Shown here piece by piece: positions 46,161 to 55,564 of a DNA stretch of 56,495 nucleotides. Within the stretch, counting starts at the first letter, position 1. Each line of letters begins with the position of its first letter. The position numbers were made by a program, and so were the translations under genes. This DNA comes from an uncultured Methanobrevibacter sp. (GTDB lineage Archaea; Methanobacteriota; Methanobacteria; Methanobacteriales; Methanobacteriaceae): contig NZ_OMWA01000018.1 in assembly GCF_900314615.1 (NCBI RefSeq), positions 1 to 56,495 on the forward strand, in the 5' to 3' direction. The notes under the pieces are model-generated. The model was not told the DNA's origin and did no database searches. It saw only the letters and a list, made by a program, of their open reading frames with translations.

Positions 46161-47570
46161 TTACGTGGAATACCACCTATCCACATCAACTCTTTGAGTT
46201 TGAGTTTCTGCAGTAATTTTTTCATAACCACCAGTGAATGCCACAACACAGTCATCGTGAATAGCTTCATTTGGATATGCTGTAATTTTTTCCAGAAATT
46301 CCATTGCCCACTTTTTCGTAAACCCTGTCCTATCCTTTCCAACCAGGAAAATTCCATTCTTTTGAATATCAGCTGAAACTCTTCTTGCCCTATCAATTTT
46401 ATTCTCTCTTGAGTTACCAGCACCTGTAGTGAACCCTCTTCGGTTTAACTCATCAATTATAAGCAATCCAAAGTTTTTACCTGTACTGCCGTCGAGTTCA
46501 ATATACTGCACGTCGGACTTGTCACGTGCTGCAGTATTTAATATTTCATTGATCAGGTTTCTTGACTCAAGCTGAAACTCATATGAGTCTAGGATGTAAA
46601 TGTTGCCGTTTAGATCTTTGGCCAGCATGACACCTGCGGTATAATCCGGGTCACTTCCTCTCAATTTGTCATCGTTCAATACTTCAGTAGCTGCAAGATC
46701 CCAATATCTGATAACCCTAACGATTGGTATTTTCATGTATTCATCATGAGAGATTATGTGGAAGTATGATTCATCGAATAGCTGACCTTTAACACTGGCA
46801 TACCAGTTACCGTTCATCAGCTGTTCCCTTGTTACCCTATCCAATCCCATAAGATATTCTTCATAATCATTACGGTCTAAATAAATGTTATCTAGATAGC
46901 TGGAGCTAATAAAACGAATCTGTGATTTATCCTGAATGTCAGTGTCTATTTTTTCTATGAATCTTTCACGTACCCATTTGTTTCCACGCTTTCCAGGGTT
47001 TGATGATGCCATTAGTTGTGTTGGAAGCCTGTTGTCTTTGGTTTTCCTTACTCTGGATCTCATGTAGATATATTTGAATCGTTCAAGCTGTGTCAGCTCA
47101 TCAATACCAATGAACTGATATTCGGAACCTTGGTAAGTATCGAGGTCATTGATGTTTCTCAAATATCCGAAAGTCAGTGAGTTTCCATTGGGAAATGTCC
47201 ATGAATGTTCTGTTCCATCCCACTTCGGTTTGATGCTTTGATTATTCTGAATTTCCTTTCTGTTAAGCCATTGACTGGCTTTATGTATTAATGCTCCTTT
47301 TCTTTTAAGGTCAGATAATGTTCTTCTCAATATCAATGCATGGTATTCGTTGGCATCATCCTGAACATAGAACAATGCTCTCATGAGTAGACTTGTTGAT
47401 TTGGAACCTCCAGCGGCACCTCCAATCAGGACTTCCTTTTCAGTTGCCAGTATCATTTCAGCCTGCTTTGGAAATGGATTGAAGGGAATATATGGATTTT
47501 CATATACGCACTTCTGAAGAATTGCCTTATCCCTGGCACTTAAATAGAATTCACCGTTTTCATCATACAT
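46161..47570 (-). CDS. Phage terminase large subunit
   Basis: 469 residues from ATG 47570 (an in-frame TTG lies at 47594). ATPase: Walker A IGGAAGGSKSTSLLM and Walker B FIGIDELTQL. Nuclease: RYWDLAATE, LDGSTGKNFG and HDDCVVAF supply the acidic metal ligands. All motifs look intact. It overlaps the small-subunit gene by 8 nt. This protein pumps DNA into capsids, yet no portal or capsid gene follows it. Confidence 0.95.
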   Translation of the reverse strand: MYDENGEFYLSARDKAILQKCVYENPYIPFNPFPKQAEMILATEKEVLIGGAAGGSKSTSLLMRALFYVQDDANEYHALILRRTLSDLKRKGALIHKASQWLNRKEIQNNQSIKPKWDGTEHSWTFPNGNSLTFGYLRNINDLDTYQGSEYQFIGIDELTQLERFKYIYMRSRVRKTKDNRLPTQLMASSNPGKRGNKWVRERFIEKIDTDIQDKSQIRFISSSYLDNIYLDRNDYEEYLMGLDRVTREQLMNGNWYASVKGQLFDESYFHIISHDEYMKIPIVRVIRYWDLAATEVLNDDKLRGSDPDYTAGVMLAKDLNGNIYILDSYEFQLESRNLINEILNTAARDKSDVQYIELDGSTGKNFGLLIIDELNRRGFTTGAGNSRENKIDRARRVSADIQKNGIFLVGKDRTGFTKKWAMEFLEKITAYPNEAIHDDCVVAFTGGYEKITAETQTQRVDVDRWYST

Positions 47571-48372
47571 TGTTATCGTCAATTTGTTTTGCAAGGATTT
47601 CTATTTCATTCATTATGTCCTTTTGTGAGATTTCAATCTTTTTGTCTTCCAACTCTAAAACTCTGTTTTTGAATAATCTGTCCATTTCATCTTTGAATAA
47701 TCTGTTTTTGGCTTCAAATGCTTTAACTGACAATTCCAGATATCTGATTTTTAGTTCTGTAAGGTCAATTAGGTATCTTGCAAGGCTTTTTTCGTTGGCG
47801 TTGTATCTTACTTCCTGATCCAGTTTTGCAAAGTCAATTTCAATGCCTACAGCATTTTTGGTAATCTTGTCAAGATTGTCAAGACCTGTTTTGATGTCTG
47901 TGACCTGCTGCTGGAGTATTGTATCAATAGCCAAATCGATATTGTCCTCGTGAACGTTGTTGTCTGTTATTTGCCTTTGAGTGATGGCTCTGTCTGTTAA
48001 TGCTTCCTTGTTTTTTGCTCTTGGGTCTTTTTCATTATCCGTTAGATGGTATTTCTTTTTGAATCTTGAAAATGTTGCCCTGCTCACTTCAAAGTCATGT
48101 TCATCATCCAGCCATCTTCTCACGCTTTCATCAGTAGCTCCTTGAGTTTTCATGACCATTATTTCATCTAAAAGTGTTTCCAGGAAGTCTACTTTGGTCA
48201 GTTTTAATCCTGCTTTGAATCTTCTGAAGGTGGTTTCGGGAACTTCACATTCATATTTTGTTTTTAACAGTTCTATGATTTCCTTGTTGCTCATTGCCTT
48301 CTTGCAGCAGTTTATTATTTCCTGTTCGTGCTGCTCAAGAAAGAAAATGACGTCTGAATTTCCTCGGCCCAT
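47563..48372 (-). CDS. Phage terminase small subunit
   Basis: 269 residues. N-terminal part has two successive helix-turn-helix-like repeats (NKEIIELLKTKYECEVPETTFRRFK and DESVRRWLDDEHDFEVSRATFSRFKK), good for DNA recognition; then a long coiled-coil C-terminus (ELKIRYLELSVKAFEAKNRLF). AGGAG 8 nt before the ATG. Position before terL and the HTH architecture support the call. Confidence 0.8.
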   Translation of the reverse strand: MGRGNSDVIFFLEQHEQEIINCCKKAMSNKEIIELLKTKYECEVPETTFRRFKAGLKLTKVDFLETLLDEIMVMKTQGATDESVRRWLDDEHDFEVSRATFSRFKKKYHLTDNEKDPRAKNKEALTDRAITQRQITDNNVHEDNIDLAIDTILQQQVTDIKTGLDNLDKITKNAVGIEIDFAKLDQEVRYNANEKSLARYLIDLTELKIRYLELSVKAFEAKNRLFKDEMDRLFKNRVLELEDKKIEISQKDIMNEIEILAKQIDDNNV

Positions 48373-48385
48373 GGTAATGGTTCTC

Positions 48386-48634
48386 CTATAAATCTCTTAA
48401 TTCCCTTTCGAGCTGGTGTTTTCTCTCTTCGATTAGTCTGTACTCAGTCTGTTTTATTGTTTTATGATAATTGGGATTGTTGTGTATCAGTGTTATGGTA
48501 TCTTCAGCATCGCCGATAGCTATAAGCATTGCTCCAAGTTCGTATGCGTCCTTGTGGTTAAAACTAGATTCTTCTACTATTTTTTTGAGTGTTATTTCAA
48601 CTCTTGCGCTGATGTTGGTTTTTTCGGTTATCAT
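48386..48634 (-). CDS. Small protein, paralogue of the gene at 48773
   Basis: 82 residues. The core KIVEESSFNHKDAYELGAML resembles the other paralogue's QIIKESNYTFRDALEVSAYL. The C-terminal tail is charged (YRLIEERKHQLERELRDL). It may be a small regulatory or packaging-accessory protein. A palindrome overlaps the start codon. Confidence 0.6.
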   Translation of the reverse strand: MITEKTNISARVEITLKKIVEESSFNHKDAYELGAMLIAIGDAEDTITLIHNNPNYHKTIKQTEYRLIEERKHQLERELRDL

Positions 48635-48659
48635 AATACATATATTTATTATGTATTAT
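48633..48659. promoter_or_regulatory. Palindromic operator candidate at the start of the 82-aa gene
   Basis: ATAATACATA (48633-48642) and TATGTATTAT (48650-48659) form a perfect 10-bp inverted repeat with a 7-bp centre; the first arm overlaps the ATG (48632-48634). Confidence 0.45.
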
Positions 48660-48772
48660 ATATAAAATTTTATTATAAAAAAAATATAAAAGTAATAATA
48701 AATTATTACTTTTGCCTATGAAAAACAGTTTTTCTTTTGAAGAGTTACATACCCGAGATATATTTTTTGAAG

Positions 48773-48970
48773 CTATTCTTCGTCACCCATTTCGTCAAGT
48801 TCCTTTTGAAGGTCGTGGATTTGCATTTCCTTGTAGAACCTTTCAAACTTTCCGACTTCGATGAGATATGCTGAAACTTCAAGAGCATCCCTAAAGGTAT
48901 AATTGGACTCTTTGATAATTTGCTTTTTGTCTTCATCCATATAGGATGAGGTATTATTTATATTGGCCAT
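48773..48970 (-). CDS. Small protein, paralogue of the gene at 48386
   Basis: 65 residues; middle KESNYTFRDALEVSAYLIEV matches the other paralogue by pattern; acidic C-terminus. Located upstream of it on the same strand, ahead of the terminase genes. Unknown function. Confidence 0.55.
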   Translation of the reverse strand: MANINNTSSYMDEDKKQIIKESNYTFRDALEVSAYLIEVGKFERFYKEMQIHDLQKELDEMGDEE

Positions 48971-49301
48971 AGCTATTACAACCTGTATATAATAATTAAT
49001 ATAATATTTTATTATTTCAATTATATAAATTTATCATTATCAGTTTCAAAACCTCAAGTTCGGGAATAACAATTTTCATCTTTGTTTTTCTCATTAGTTT
49101 CCAAGAAGATACGGTTAATATAATCAATATAATATATCATAGTATTAATTTAATGAATTGAAATTTACATTAACGGAAGGGTTTTTGGAAATCCGATATG
49201 ATTTGAAATCAGAATATATATGAAATTGTTTAAAAAGTAAGTTTCCTAACTTGATTCCCAATACCAACGTTAAAAAAAAAGAAAAATAGTTAACATTAAC
49301 G
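48971..49301. other. AT-rich gap between the lysin and the small paralogues
   Basis: 331 bases. It holds the lysin terminator at the right end and a very AT-rich stretch (48985-49025) likely to include the promoter of the 65-aa gene. No convincing gene. Confidence 0.5.
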
Positions 49302-49307
49302 TTAACT
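49272..49307 (-). terminator. Terminator of the lysin gene
   Basis: On the minus strand AGTTAAC, six-nt loop, GTTAACT, then a T-rich tract of ~16 bases. The lysin stop codon (49302-49304) is inside the 5' arm. Confidence 0.75.
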
Positions 49308-50111
49308 ACTATACAAGTCAGTGAATATCCAAGATGGATCATAAGCTATGAGGTATCCATCTTCACACCATATTGATCTGACATTTCCTGAAGTTGTATC
49401 TGCTACTGCAGCCGGATCTCTGTTAATCCAGTTACCTGAAGTATGTTTTTTATGTTTAAGCCTTAACCTAATATGGCCTGTTCCACTAACACGGCATTTA
49501 ACGTGGACAAACTGCACATCATATCCCAATGATTTGGCTATTCTGTAATAGACTTGTCCCCAGTCCACGCAATTGGAACCTTTACCCTGACTGGCATCAT
49601 TGATTGTTTTCTTGTCTGTTTTTTGTGAATCAAAGTATTTGCTGTATAATTTCTTCTTTGCTATAATAGCTAAAGCCTCATCTATTGTATTTCCCTTGAA
49701 GTTGAATGTTTTTACAAACAGTTTCATTGTGGAATCCTTGTAGTCGGGCAGTGTTGATATTCTATATACGATGGCTGGAAGCCTTTTATTGGCTTTGATA
49801 TAAGCTTCTGTCCTTATGGCCATGTCCACATATTCAGCTTTGTCGATTTTCTCACCGTTTTTAAGTGTCACATAGTTTGGAAGAAAGTCCAGTGACTTGT
49901 TATCTTTTATTAAGTCCATCGTATACATTGCCACCAGCTTATTGCTTCCAAGCTTTTTGGCTTTCTTTTCTACATCCTTGCAGCTACCTTTCATTGTCAA
50001 TATTTGGTAGTAGTCTCTTTTCTTGTATTTCTTTTTGTTTTGGATGAGCCAGTATGCTATTGAATTCATTGCCTGGCAAAAACTTGTCCAACTAATATTA
50101 TCTTCTGTCAT
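49302..50111 (-). CDS. Pseudomurein endoisopeptidase-like lysin (peptidase C71 type) with pseudomurein-binding repeat
   Basis: 269 residues. The N-terminal ISWTSFCQAMNSIAYWLIQN and the central KAEYVDMAIRTEAYIKANKR region resemble pseudomurein-binding repeats. The C-terminal transglutaminase-like core has Cys in GKGSNCVDWGQVYYRIAKSL, His in GTGHIRLRLKH and Asp in NRDPAAV, the Cys-His-Asp triad of PeiW/PeiP/PeiR. These enzymes cut the peptide cross-link of methanogen pseudomurein for lysis. No signal peptide is seen, as for a phage endolysin. It has its own terminator. Confidence 0.88.
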   Translation of the reverse strand: MTEDNISWTSFCQAMNSIAYWLIQNKKKYKKRDYYQILTMKGSCKDVEKKAKKLGSNKLVAMYTMDLIKDNKSLDFLPNYVTLKNGEKIDKAEYVDMAIRTEAYIKANKRLPAIVYRISTLPDYKDSTMKLFVKTFNFKGNTIDEALAIIAKKKLYSKYFDSQKTDKKTINDASQGKGSNCVDWGQVYYRIAKSLGYDVQFVHVKCRVSGTGHIRLRLKHKKHTSGNWINRDPAAVADTTSGNVRSIWCEDGYLIAYDPSWIFTDLYSS

Positions 50112-50363
50112 GTAATATAATTTATATTATCTCATTTATTATATTTTTTATATATTTTACATAATAAAATTGTTATTCAAGTGTTGAAAAATAGCGGTTT
50201 TAATAGACTTAATTTAATTCAAGCCTATTGACATTAACTACAACAATTATAAATATCAATTTGCTTTTTAAACAACTACATATAATTTTTAAACTAATTA
50301 AACAATAAATAAATAGTTTAAATTAATTTTTAAAAAATAAGAAATAGTAGATGTGGTGTGCAT
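50112..50363. other. Gap between the viral arm and the adhesin gene
   Basis: 252 bases, AT-rich. It contains the adhesin terminator at 50330-50368 and probable promoter of the lysin (AT-rich stretch just upstream of 50111). Nothing else recognised. Confidence 0.5.
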
Positions 50364-50368
50364 CTACT
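50330..50368 (-). terminator. Terminator of the 1714-aa adhesin gene
   Basis: On the minus strand AGTAGATG, 7-nt loop, CATCTACT, then a T-rich tract. The stop codon (50364-50366) is in the 5' arm. Confidence 0.75.
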
Positions 50369-53300
50369 TAATTTTAATGTTTACTTTTTTAGTTACTTTG
50401 TTGAAATATTTGCTGCCTTTGTATGTAATGGTGGCTTTGAAAGTTCCTTTTTTAGTCAACTTGGTAATTTTGAATGTTGCCTTACCTTTGCCGTTGGTTT
50501 TAGCAGCGTAAGTTTTACCGTTGACTTTAATATAGACTTTAGTGTTTTTCATAACTTTGTTCTTGTTGTTTTTTAAAGTTATTGTGTACTTTTTGGTCCT
50601 GACTGATTTTTTAAAGGTTTTTTTGGCAGCAGCTATTTTTGGAGTTGCCTTCTTAACTATAACGCTAGTTTTTAAAGATGAAGAAATGTAATTATTTCCA
50701 CCAGAGTAACTGACTGTTGTTGAATATGTATTCGGAGCTAAATTTATTAATAATTTAACCTGACCTTTGGAATCAGTAACCCTATTGTAAACATTACTGC
50801 CCACCTTAATTGTAACGTCAGATTTGACTAAATAATTGCCACTGGCATCTTTTAAAGTTACAGTTAAGTATTTACCATCATTATAAACCATGGAAACCTT
50901 AGGAGCAGTAATTTTAGTGGCAACTTTACTTACAACTACAGAATTAGAAACTGTCTTTCCAGTTACAGGATTAACAGAAGTTATATTATAACTGCCCGCA
51001 TTGAAATTAATGGCAAACACTGCACAACCATTTTCATCAGTAGTAACATTAACAATATCACCACCAATATTGAAGCTTACAACAGTATTAATTAGAGGAT
51101 ATCCAAACTCATCAGTGAAAACCGCTGAAAAGACAGACTTGTCACCATAAACCGCACTAACATCACCAGCGACAATACTCTTATCCGTAGTTACATTAAC
51201 AGTTCTGAAGATACTTTGAGATGTAACTGGATTTATAACCTCAACAATGTATGATCCTAAAGCCAAATCAATATTAAAATATGCAGTACCATTCTCATCG
51301 GTAGTTGCCTTAATTAAATCCCCACCAATAGAAAATGTAACATTAACGTTAAATAATGCATCACCCCAGATATCTGTGAAATTAGCAACGAATTTACTGC
51401 TATCACCATATATTAAATTAACATCCTGTGCAAATACTGTGATATTTACTGTTTTAAGAGGAACGACCTCCGCAATAGGATTTGACCAATCCACAACAAC
51501 ATCATCCCCATCACTTGTAAATTTATAACTTTCACCACCAATATTTAAAACAGAAATTATATTATTTGTTTCATCTTTAACATAAACGATTCCAACTGGC
51601 AAGTTACCATCATAATCAAGTAACTGTTTGCCATCACTAAGTTTAAACTTGTAAAGGCCATTTTCCTGAACTAAAACTAACCAATTATTAGGTGAAAATG
51701 TTTTATCCATATGTTGACCATCATTTTGGATATCAACAATAACTGGCTTATCATTACTTCCCCACCAATTATAGTTCAAATCCAAACCATTAGGGAAATC
51801 ATATGTCCTAAATCCAATTTGATCAATAACAAATTCATCTGATATGAATATTGAATTAGATATATTGTATGTAGGATTTTCCCCTTCAGTTAAACTTCTT
51901 GCAATTGCACTAAAGTTTTCGAATATGCAATTATCAAATATTCTAGTCGCATTCTCAAAAACATTGGTCATCCAAATCATTTGGAAATTAGAAAATGTGG
52001 AATTAACCGCATAAACATTAACTGGACTTTTATGGGCAGTATCCATATTTGGACCTCCCCTAGCACCAAATGCTATAAATGCAGCCTCATCAGCACCATA
52101 ATCAATATTATTTTCCATAGTGATATTAGATACGGATATGTCAGTTGCCATTAAGGATAAAAATGGAATTAATAGATTTCCACCATATCCACCAATGCTT
52201 AAAATGTCTTCTGAAGCATTTCCAGAATTATAAATTTTACAATTTAAAGCGTTTATTGATTGGGTTGCAGTTATAAAAAGATAACCTGTATTTAAGATAA
52301 AGTTATCTTTTATTTCGCAATTTTCCATATCTAGTGCTTTAACATCAATCATACTATATTGACCAAAGTTAGCAGTCATTAGAGTATTATTAATTACTAC
52401 ATATCCTCCAGAAATAATTCCTTTTGATGAATAACCGTTATATTTAAATTCAGAATTTTTAATAGTCAAATTTCCATTATTTTCAATTATTGCATTACCA
52501 CCATGATTTTCAATGAATTTAACATTATCAAATACCACATTAGAATTTCCAATAAAGATTGGTGAGAGGGAATTGATTATTCCAGATTTTGAATTGTTAG
52601 GATTAATGTTTTGAATAGTTAAATTATTAAACATGACTTGGTTTCTACCTTCAGTGATTTTAATAATTTTATTAGCGTTTTTACCATCAAGTACAGTTTT
52701 TTCACCTTGACCAATGATTTTAACATTAATATTTGATGAAATTATTAAATCACTATCATATGTTCCTTCTTTTAAGTAAATTACAATGTTTCCAGAATTT
52801 TCTGAAGCAACATCAAATGCATGACTAATTGTTTTAAATGGACTTTCCGAGGTTCCAATATTTTCATCGTTTCCATTTTCTGAAACCCACACCTCGCATA
52901 AAGATGATGAATTTAAATCGACAATGATTGTTCCATCAGCAATTATACTTGAAGAGGATGCTGAGGACGTAGATCCGGATAAAGTGTAAACCCCATCCAC
53001 AAAACCAAAGTATTTTAAAGTAGAAGAAGAATTCACAATTGGAGCGGAACCAATTTTTTTACCATTAAAAATAAAATCTAAATTATTTCCTGAAACATTT
53101 GACCCACATGGCCCAATAACAGTAGCAGTTAATGTATTAGCATAAGATTTAATATTTAAATCATCAAATTTGATTGTTAAATTTATTAAATCAAGTTTAT
53201 ATTTAAAACCCTCATTTAAATTATCGGCATCCAAATAAATTCCTGTATTGTTAAATTCCACATTTTCAAAAGTAATCTCATCATAATCAACATTTTTTGT

Positions 53301-55508
53301 AATTTCGATTGGAACAATAACAACCTCATAACATTTATCATCTTTAAATGAGCAATCAACTAATTTTCCTTGTTTTAAACCCAATACTCCTTTTTCAGCA
53401 TTATTTGATATGAAAGTACAATTATAGAATTCCGGAATTGAAATTACCTGATTTCTACTACCAACACCAAATACTGCATAATCTTGAGCACTATTGTTAA
53501 TATAAACATCGTTTATAAAGTAATGATTTTCAGCAGTTAATCTAAATACACCCGAATTTATTGCATAATTTCCCTCATAATAGTTATTTAGGCTTGTAAA
53601 TCTCAAAGCATAGTTTAAATTTATTACACTCCCATCACGAGCAGTGTTGTTTATAAATTTACAGTTTTCAATAACAATATAATCTTTAGATACATAAATA
53701 AAACCATAATCATTAGCAGAATTATTATTATTCGCAAAGTAACCACTGGATAAATTATTAGAAAGATAGAGTACTCCCTTATTGTTGGTATAAACCAAAT
53801 TATCAGATTTGACATTGCTTAATACATAACCCGCAATAGCGGATCCTGTGCTAAAGTAAATATATTCTGCAGTTGAATTAGTTACAATACAATTATCAAG
53901 ATAAACACCTGAAAGTAATACTCCTCCTTTAATATATCCATTTGTAAATGTTATATTTTTAATAGATAAATTGAGTTTATCAATATTCATAAAAATGTTT
54001 GAATTTTGGGCATCAATAATTGTTTTTGAATATTCCTCACCAATAATTTCAACATTACCCAAATTAGAAAGAGAAAAACCTAAATTCCCATCATCAGCAT
54101 ATGTACCTTTAGCTAGATGCACAACAACATTAACTGTGTATTGGAGAGATTTAACAATAGCATATTCAATTGTCTTAAATGGAGCATTTTTAGTGCCGGA
54201 ATTTGCATCATTACCATTAGGAGCAACCCAAACTTCTACTAACTCATCAGTTAAATTAATATCAATAACACTAACTTTGTTTTCACCATAATAAACATCA
54301 TATTTGCCATTTGGAAGTACACTATCAAATGTTAATGTAATTTTATTATTATCAATAAAAAATGTATTTTTGTATGTTTTATTAACTCCAACATATTTTA
54401 ATTCAACTCGTTCAGATTTAATGATATTTCCATTATCATCTTTAAGATTAACAGGTATTACAATACCTTCATTAAACGAAGTGATGTTAAATTTAATTTC
54501 ACTAGGAATTTCTAAAATAGTATCATAGGCTATTCCAGAAAGGTAAACATTACCTATAGAATTTTGTGAATTAATAAAAGTATTGTTTTTCCATGTATAA
54601 TTTCCATGACTTAAATGAACTATTGAATATTGAGTTGATTCCATAGAACAATTAATAAACTGATTATTAATTACAGTTGAAATTAAATTAGGATTATTTA
54701 AAAAAATTGAAGCGTCAAGAGTAGTGCCAGTTAAATTAATAAATTTATTACAGTTTAAATAAGTTTTAGAATTAGATAAAATCGCAACTCCTCTAAGATT
54801 AACATTTGCAAGTCTAATGTTTTTAAAAGTATTATTTTCCAAGTATAATTCTTTAACATTACTTGCATAAATTGCTCCACCCCCTTGAACATAAAATTCA
54901 CGAGGATTATATTGATTAACTGAAGTCTTAATAAAGTCAGAATTTTTAACATTTAAAACTGCTTCATCACCCTCAACATAAATTGCCCCTCCACGATTAG
55001 ATGTTGAATAACTATTTTCAATTTTACAATTGTCAATAGTTAAAATACCATAACTGGAAATTGTACCACCATTTTGCCCTTTAAAATTAATTAAAGACAA
55101 ATTTTTAAGAGTAATATTGGTGTTAGAATTAAGATTTGCGAATTTAAAAGCGGATTGTCCATCAATAAAAGTTTTATTTTTACCTTCACCAATAAAAGTT
55201 AAACTTCCACCATAAATTTTATGATTTAAGTTAATATCAAAATTAGAATCATTATCACTACCAAAAGTACCTTGGCTTATATATATTGTTACATCCTCTG
55301 ATGAACTTGAATTACTAATTGCCTTTCCAATAGACGCATAAGGACTAAGATTCGATCCAGTATTTGAATCATCACCCGTATCCGAAACATAAATTTCCTT
55401 AACATTATCCTGATTAGCAATATCTGTAGAATTTAAATCTGAAGCACAAACTGCACCCATGATAAAAAATGTTAACAACAAAAAGAAAATAATTCTGTGG
55501 GCTTTCAT
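50364..55508 (-). CDS. Adhesin-like surface protein with beta-helix and Ig-like domains
   Basis: 1714 residues from ATG 55508, chosen because GAGGTG is 6 nt upstream. Signal peptide MKAHRIIFFLLLTFFIMGAVCAS. Three similar blocks begin with a DUF1565-like motif: YVSDTGDDSNTGSNLSPYAS (about residue 45), VWVAPNGNDANSGTKNAPFK (about 425), VWVSENGNDENIGTSESPFK (about 875); each is followed by Asn-rich parallel beta-helix repeats. From about 1345 come several Ig-like repeats (TTDENGTAYFNIDLALGSY type), ending in a Lys-rich domain. No C-terminal membrane helix or sortase-like signal. Such proteins abound in Methanobrevibacter and probably act in adhesion to hosts or microbes. Confidence 0.92.
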   Translation of the reverse strand: MKAHRIIFFLLLTFFIMGAVCASDLNSTDIANQDNVKEIYVSDTGDDSNTGSNLSPYASIGKAISNSSSSEDVTIYISQGTFGSDNDSNFDINLNHKIYGGSLTFIGEGKNKTFIDGQSAFKFANLNSNTNITLKNLSLINFKGQNGGTISSYGILTIDNCKIENSYSTSNRGGAIYVEGDEAVLNVKNSDFIKTSVNQYNPREFYVQGGGAIYASNVKELYLENNTFKNIRLANVNLRGVAILSNSKTYLNCNKFINLTGTTLDASIFLNNPNLISTVINNQFINCSMESTQYSIVHLSHGNYTWKNNTFINSQNSIGNVYLSGIAYDTILEIPSEIKFNITSFNEGIVIPVNLKDDNGNIIKSERVELKYVGVNKTYKNTFFIDNNKITLTFDSVLPNGKYDVYYGENKVSVIDINLTDELVEVWVAPNGNDANSGTKNAPFKTIEYAIVKSLQYTVNVVVHLAKGTYADDGNLGFSLSNLGNVEIIGEEYSKTIIDAQNSNIFMNIDKLNLSIKNITFTNGYIKGGVLLSGVYLDNCIVTNSTAEYIYFSTGSAIAGYVLSNVKSDNLVYTNNKGVLYLSNNLSSGYFANNNNSANDYGFIYVSKDYIVIENCKFINNTARDGSVINLNYALRFTSLNNYYEGNYAINSGVFRLTAENHYFINDVYINNSAQDYAVFGVGSRNQVISIPEFYNCTFISNNAEKGVLGLKQGKLVDCSFKDDKCYEVVIVPIEITKNVDYDEITFENVEFNNTGIYLDADNLNEGFKYKLDLINLTIKFDDLNIKSYANTLTATVIGPCGSNVSGNNLDFIFNGKKIGSAPIVNSSSTLKYFGFVDGVYTLSGSTSSASSSSIIADGTIIVDLNSSSLCEVWVSENGNDENIGTSESPFKTISHAFDVASENSGNIVIYLKEGTYDSDLIISSNINVKIIGQGEKTVLDGKNANKIIKITEGRNQVMFNNLTIQNINPNNSKSGIINSLSPIFIGNSNVVFDNVKFIENHGGNAIIENNGNLTIKNSEFKYNGYSSKGIISGGYVVINNTLMTANFGQYSMIDVKALDMENCEIKDNFILNTGYLFITATQSINALNCKIYNSGNASEDILSIGGYGGNLLIPFLSLMATDISVSNITMENNIDYGADEAAFIAFGARGGPNMDTAHKSPVNVYAVNSTFSNFQMIWMTNVFENATRIFDNCIFENFSAIARSLTEGENPTYNISNSIFISDEFVIDQIGFRTYDFPNGLDLNYNWWGSNDKPVIVDIQNDGQHMDKTFSPNNWLVLVQENGLYKFKLSDGKQLLDYDGNLPVGIVYVKDETNNIISVLNIGGESYKFTSDGDDVVVDWSNPIAEVVPLKTVNITVFAQDVNLIYGDSSKFVANFTDIWGDALFNVNVTFSIGGDLIKATTDENGTAYFNIDLALGSYIVEVINPVTSQSIFRTVNVTTDKSIVAGDVSAVYGDKSVFSAVFTDEFGYPLINTVVSFNIGGDIVNVTTDENGCAVFAINFNAGSYNITSVNPVTGKTVSNSVVVSKVATKITAPKVSMVYNDGKYLTVTLKDASGNYLVKSDVTIKVGSNVYNRVTDSKGQVKLLINLAPNTYSTTVSYSGGNNYISSSLKTSVIVKKATPKIAAAKKTFKKSVRTKKYTITLKNNKNKVMKNTKVYIKVNGKTYAAKTNGKGKATFKITKLTKKGTFKATITYKGSKYFNKVTKKVNIKIK

Positions 55509-55527
55509 GAAAAACACCTCAGCATTG

Positions 55528-55564
55528 AAAAAAAAGAAATAAAGAAAGAAAATTAATTCTTTCT
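55528..55564 (-). terminator. Terminator of the truncated adhesin gene
   Basis: On the minus strand AGAAAGAA, 6-nt loop, TTCTTTCT, then TTTATTTC and eight T. The stop TAG (55563-55565) forms the edge of the stem. It lies just upstream of the next adhesin start. Confidence 0.65.

Noticed and set aside
48464..48721. Plus-strand ORFs over the terminase-proximal small genes
   Set aside because: Antisense to the paralogous 82-aa gene; no start signals.
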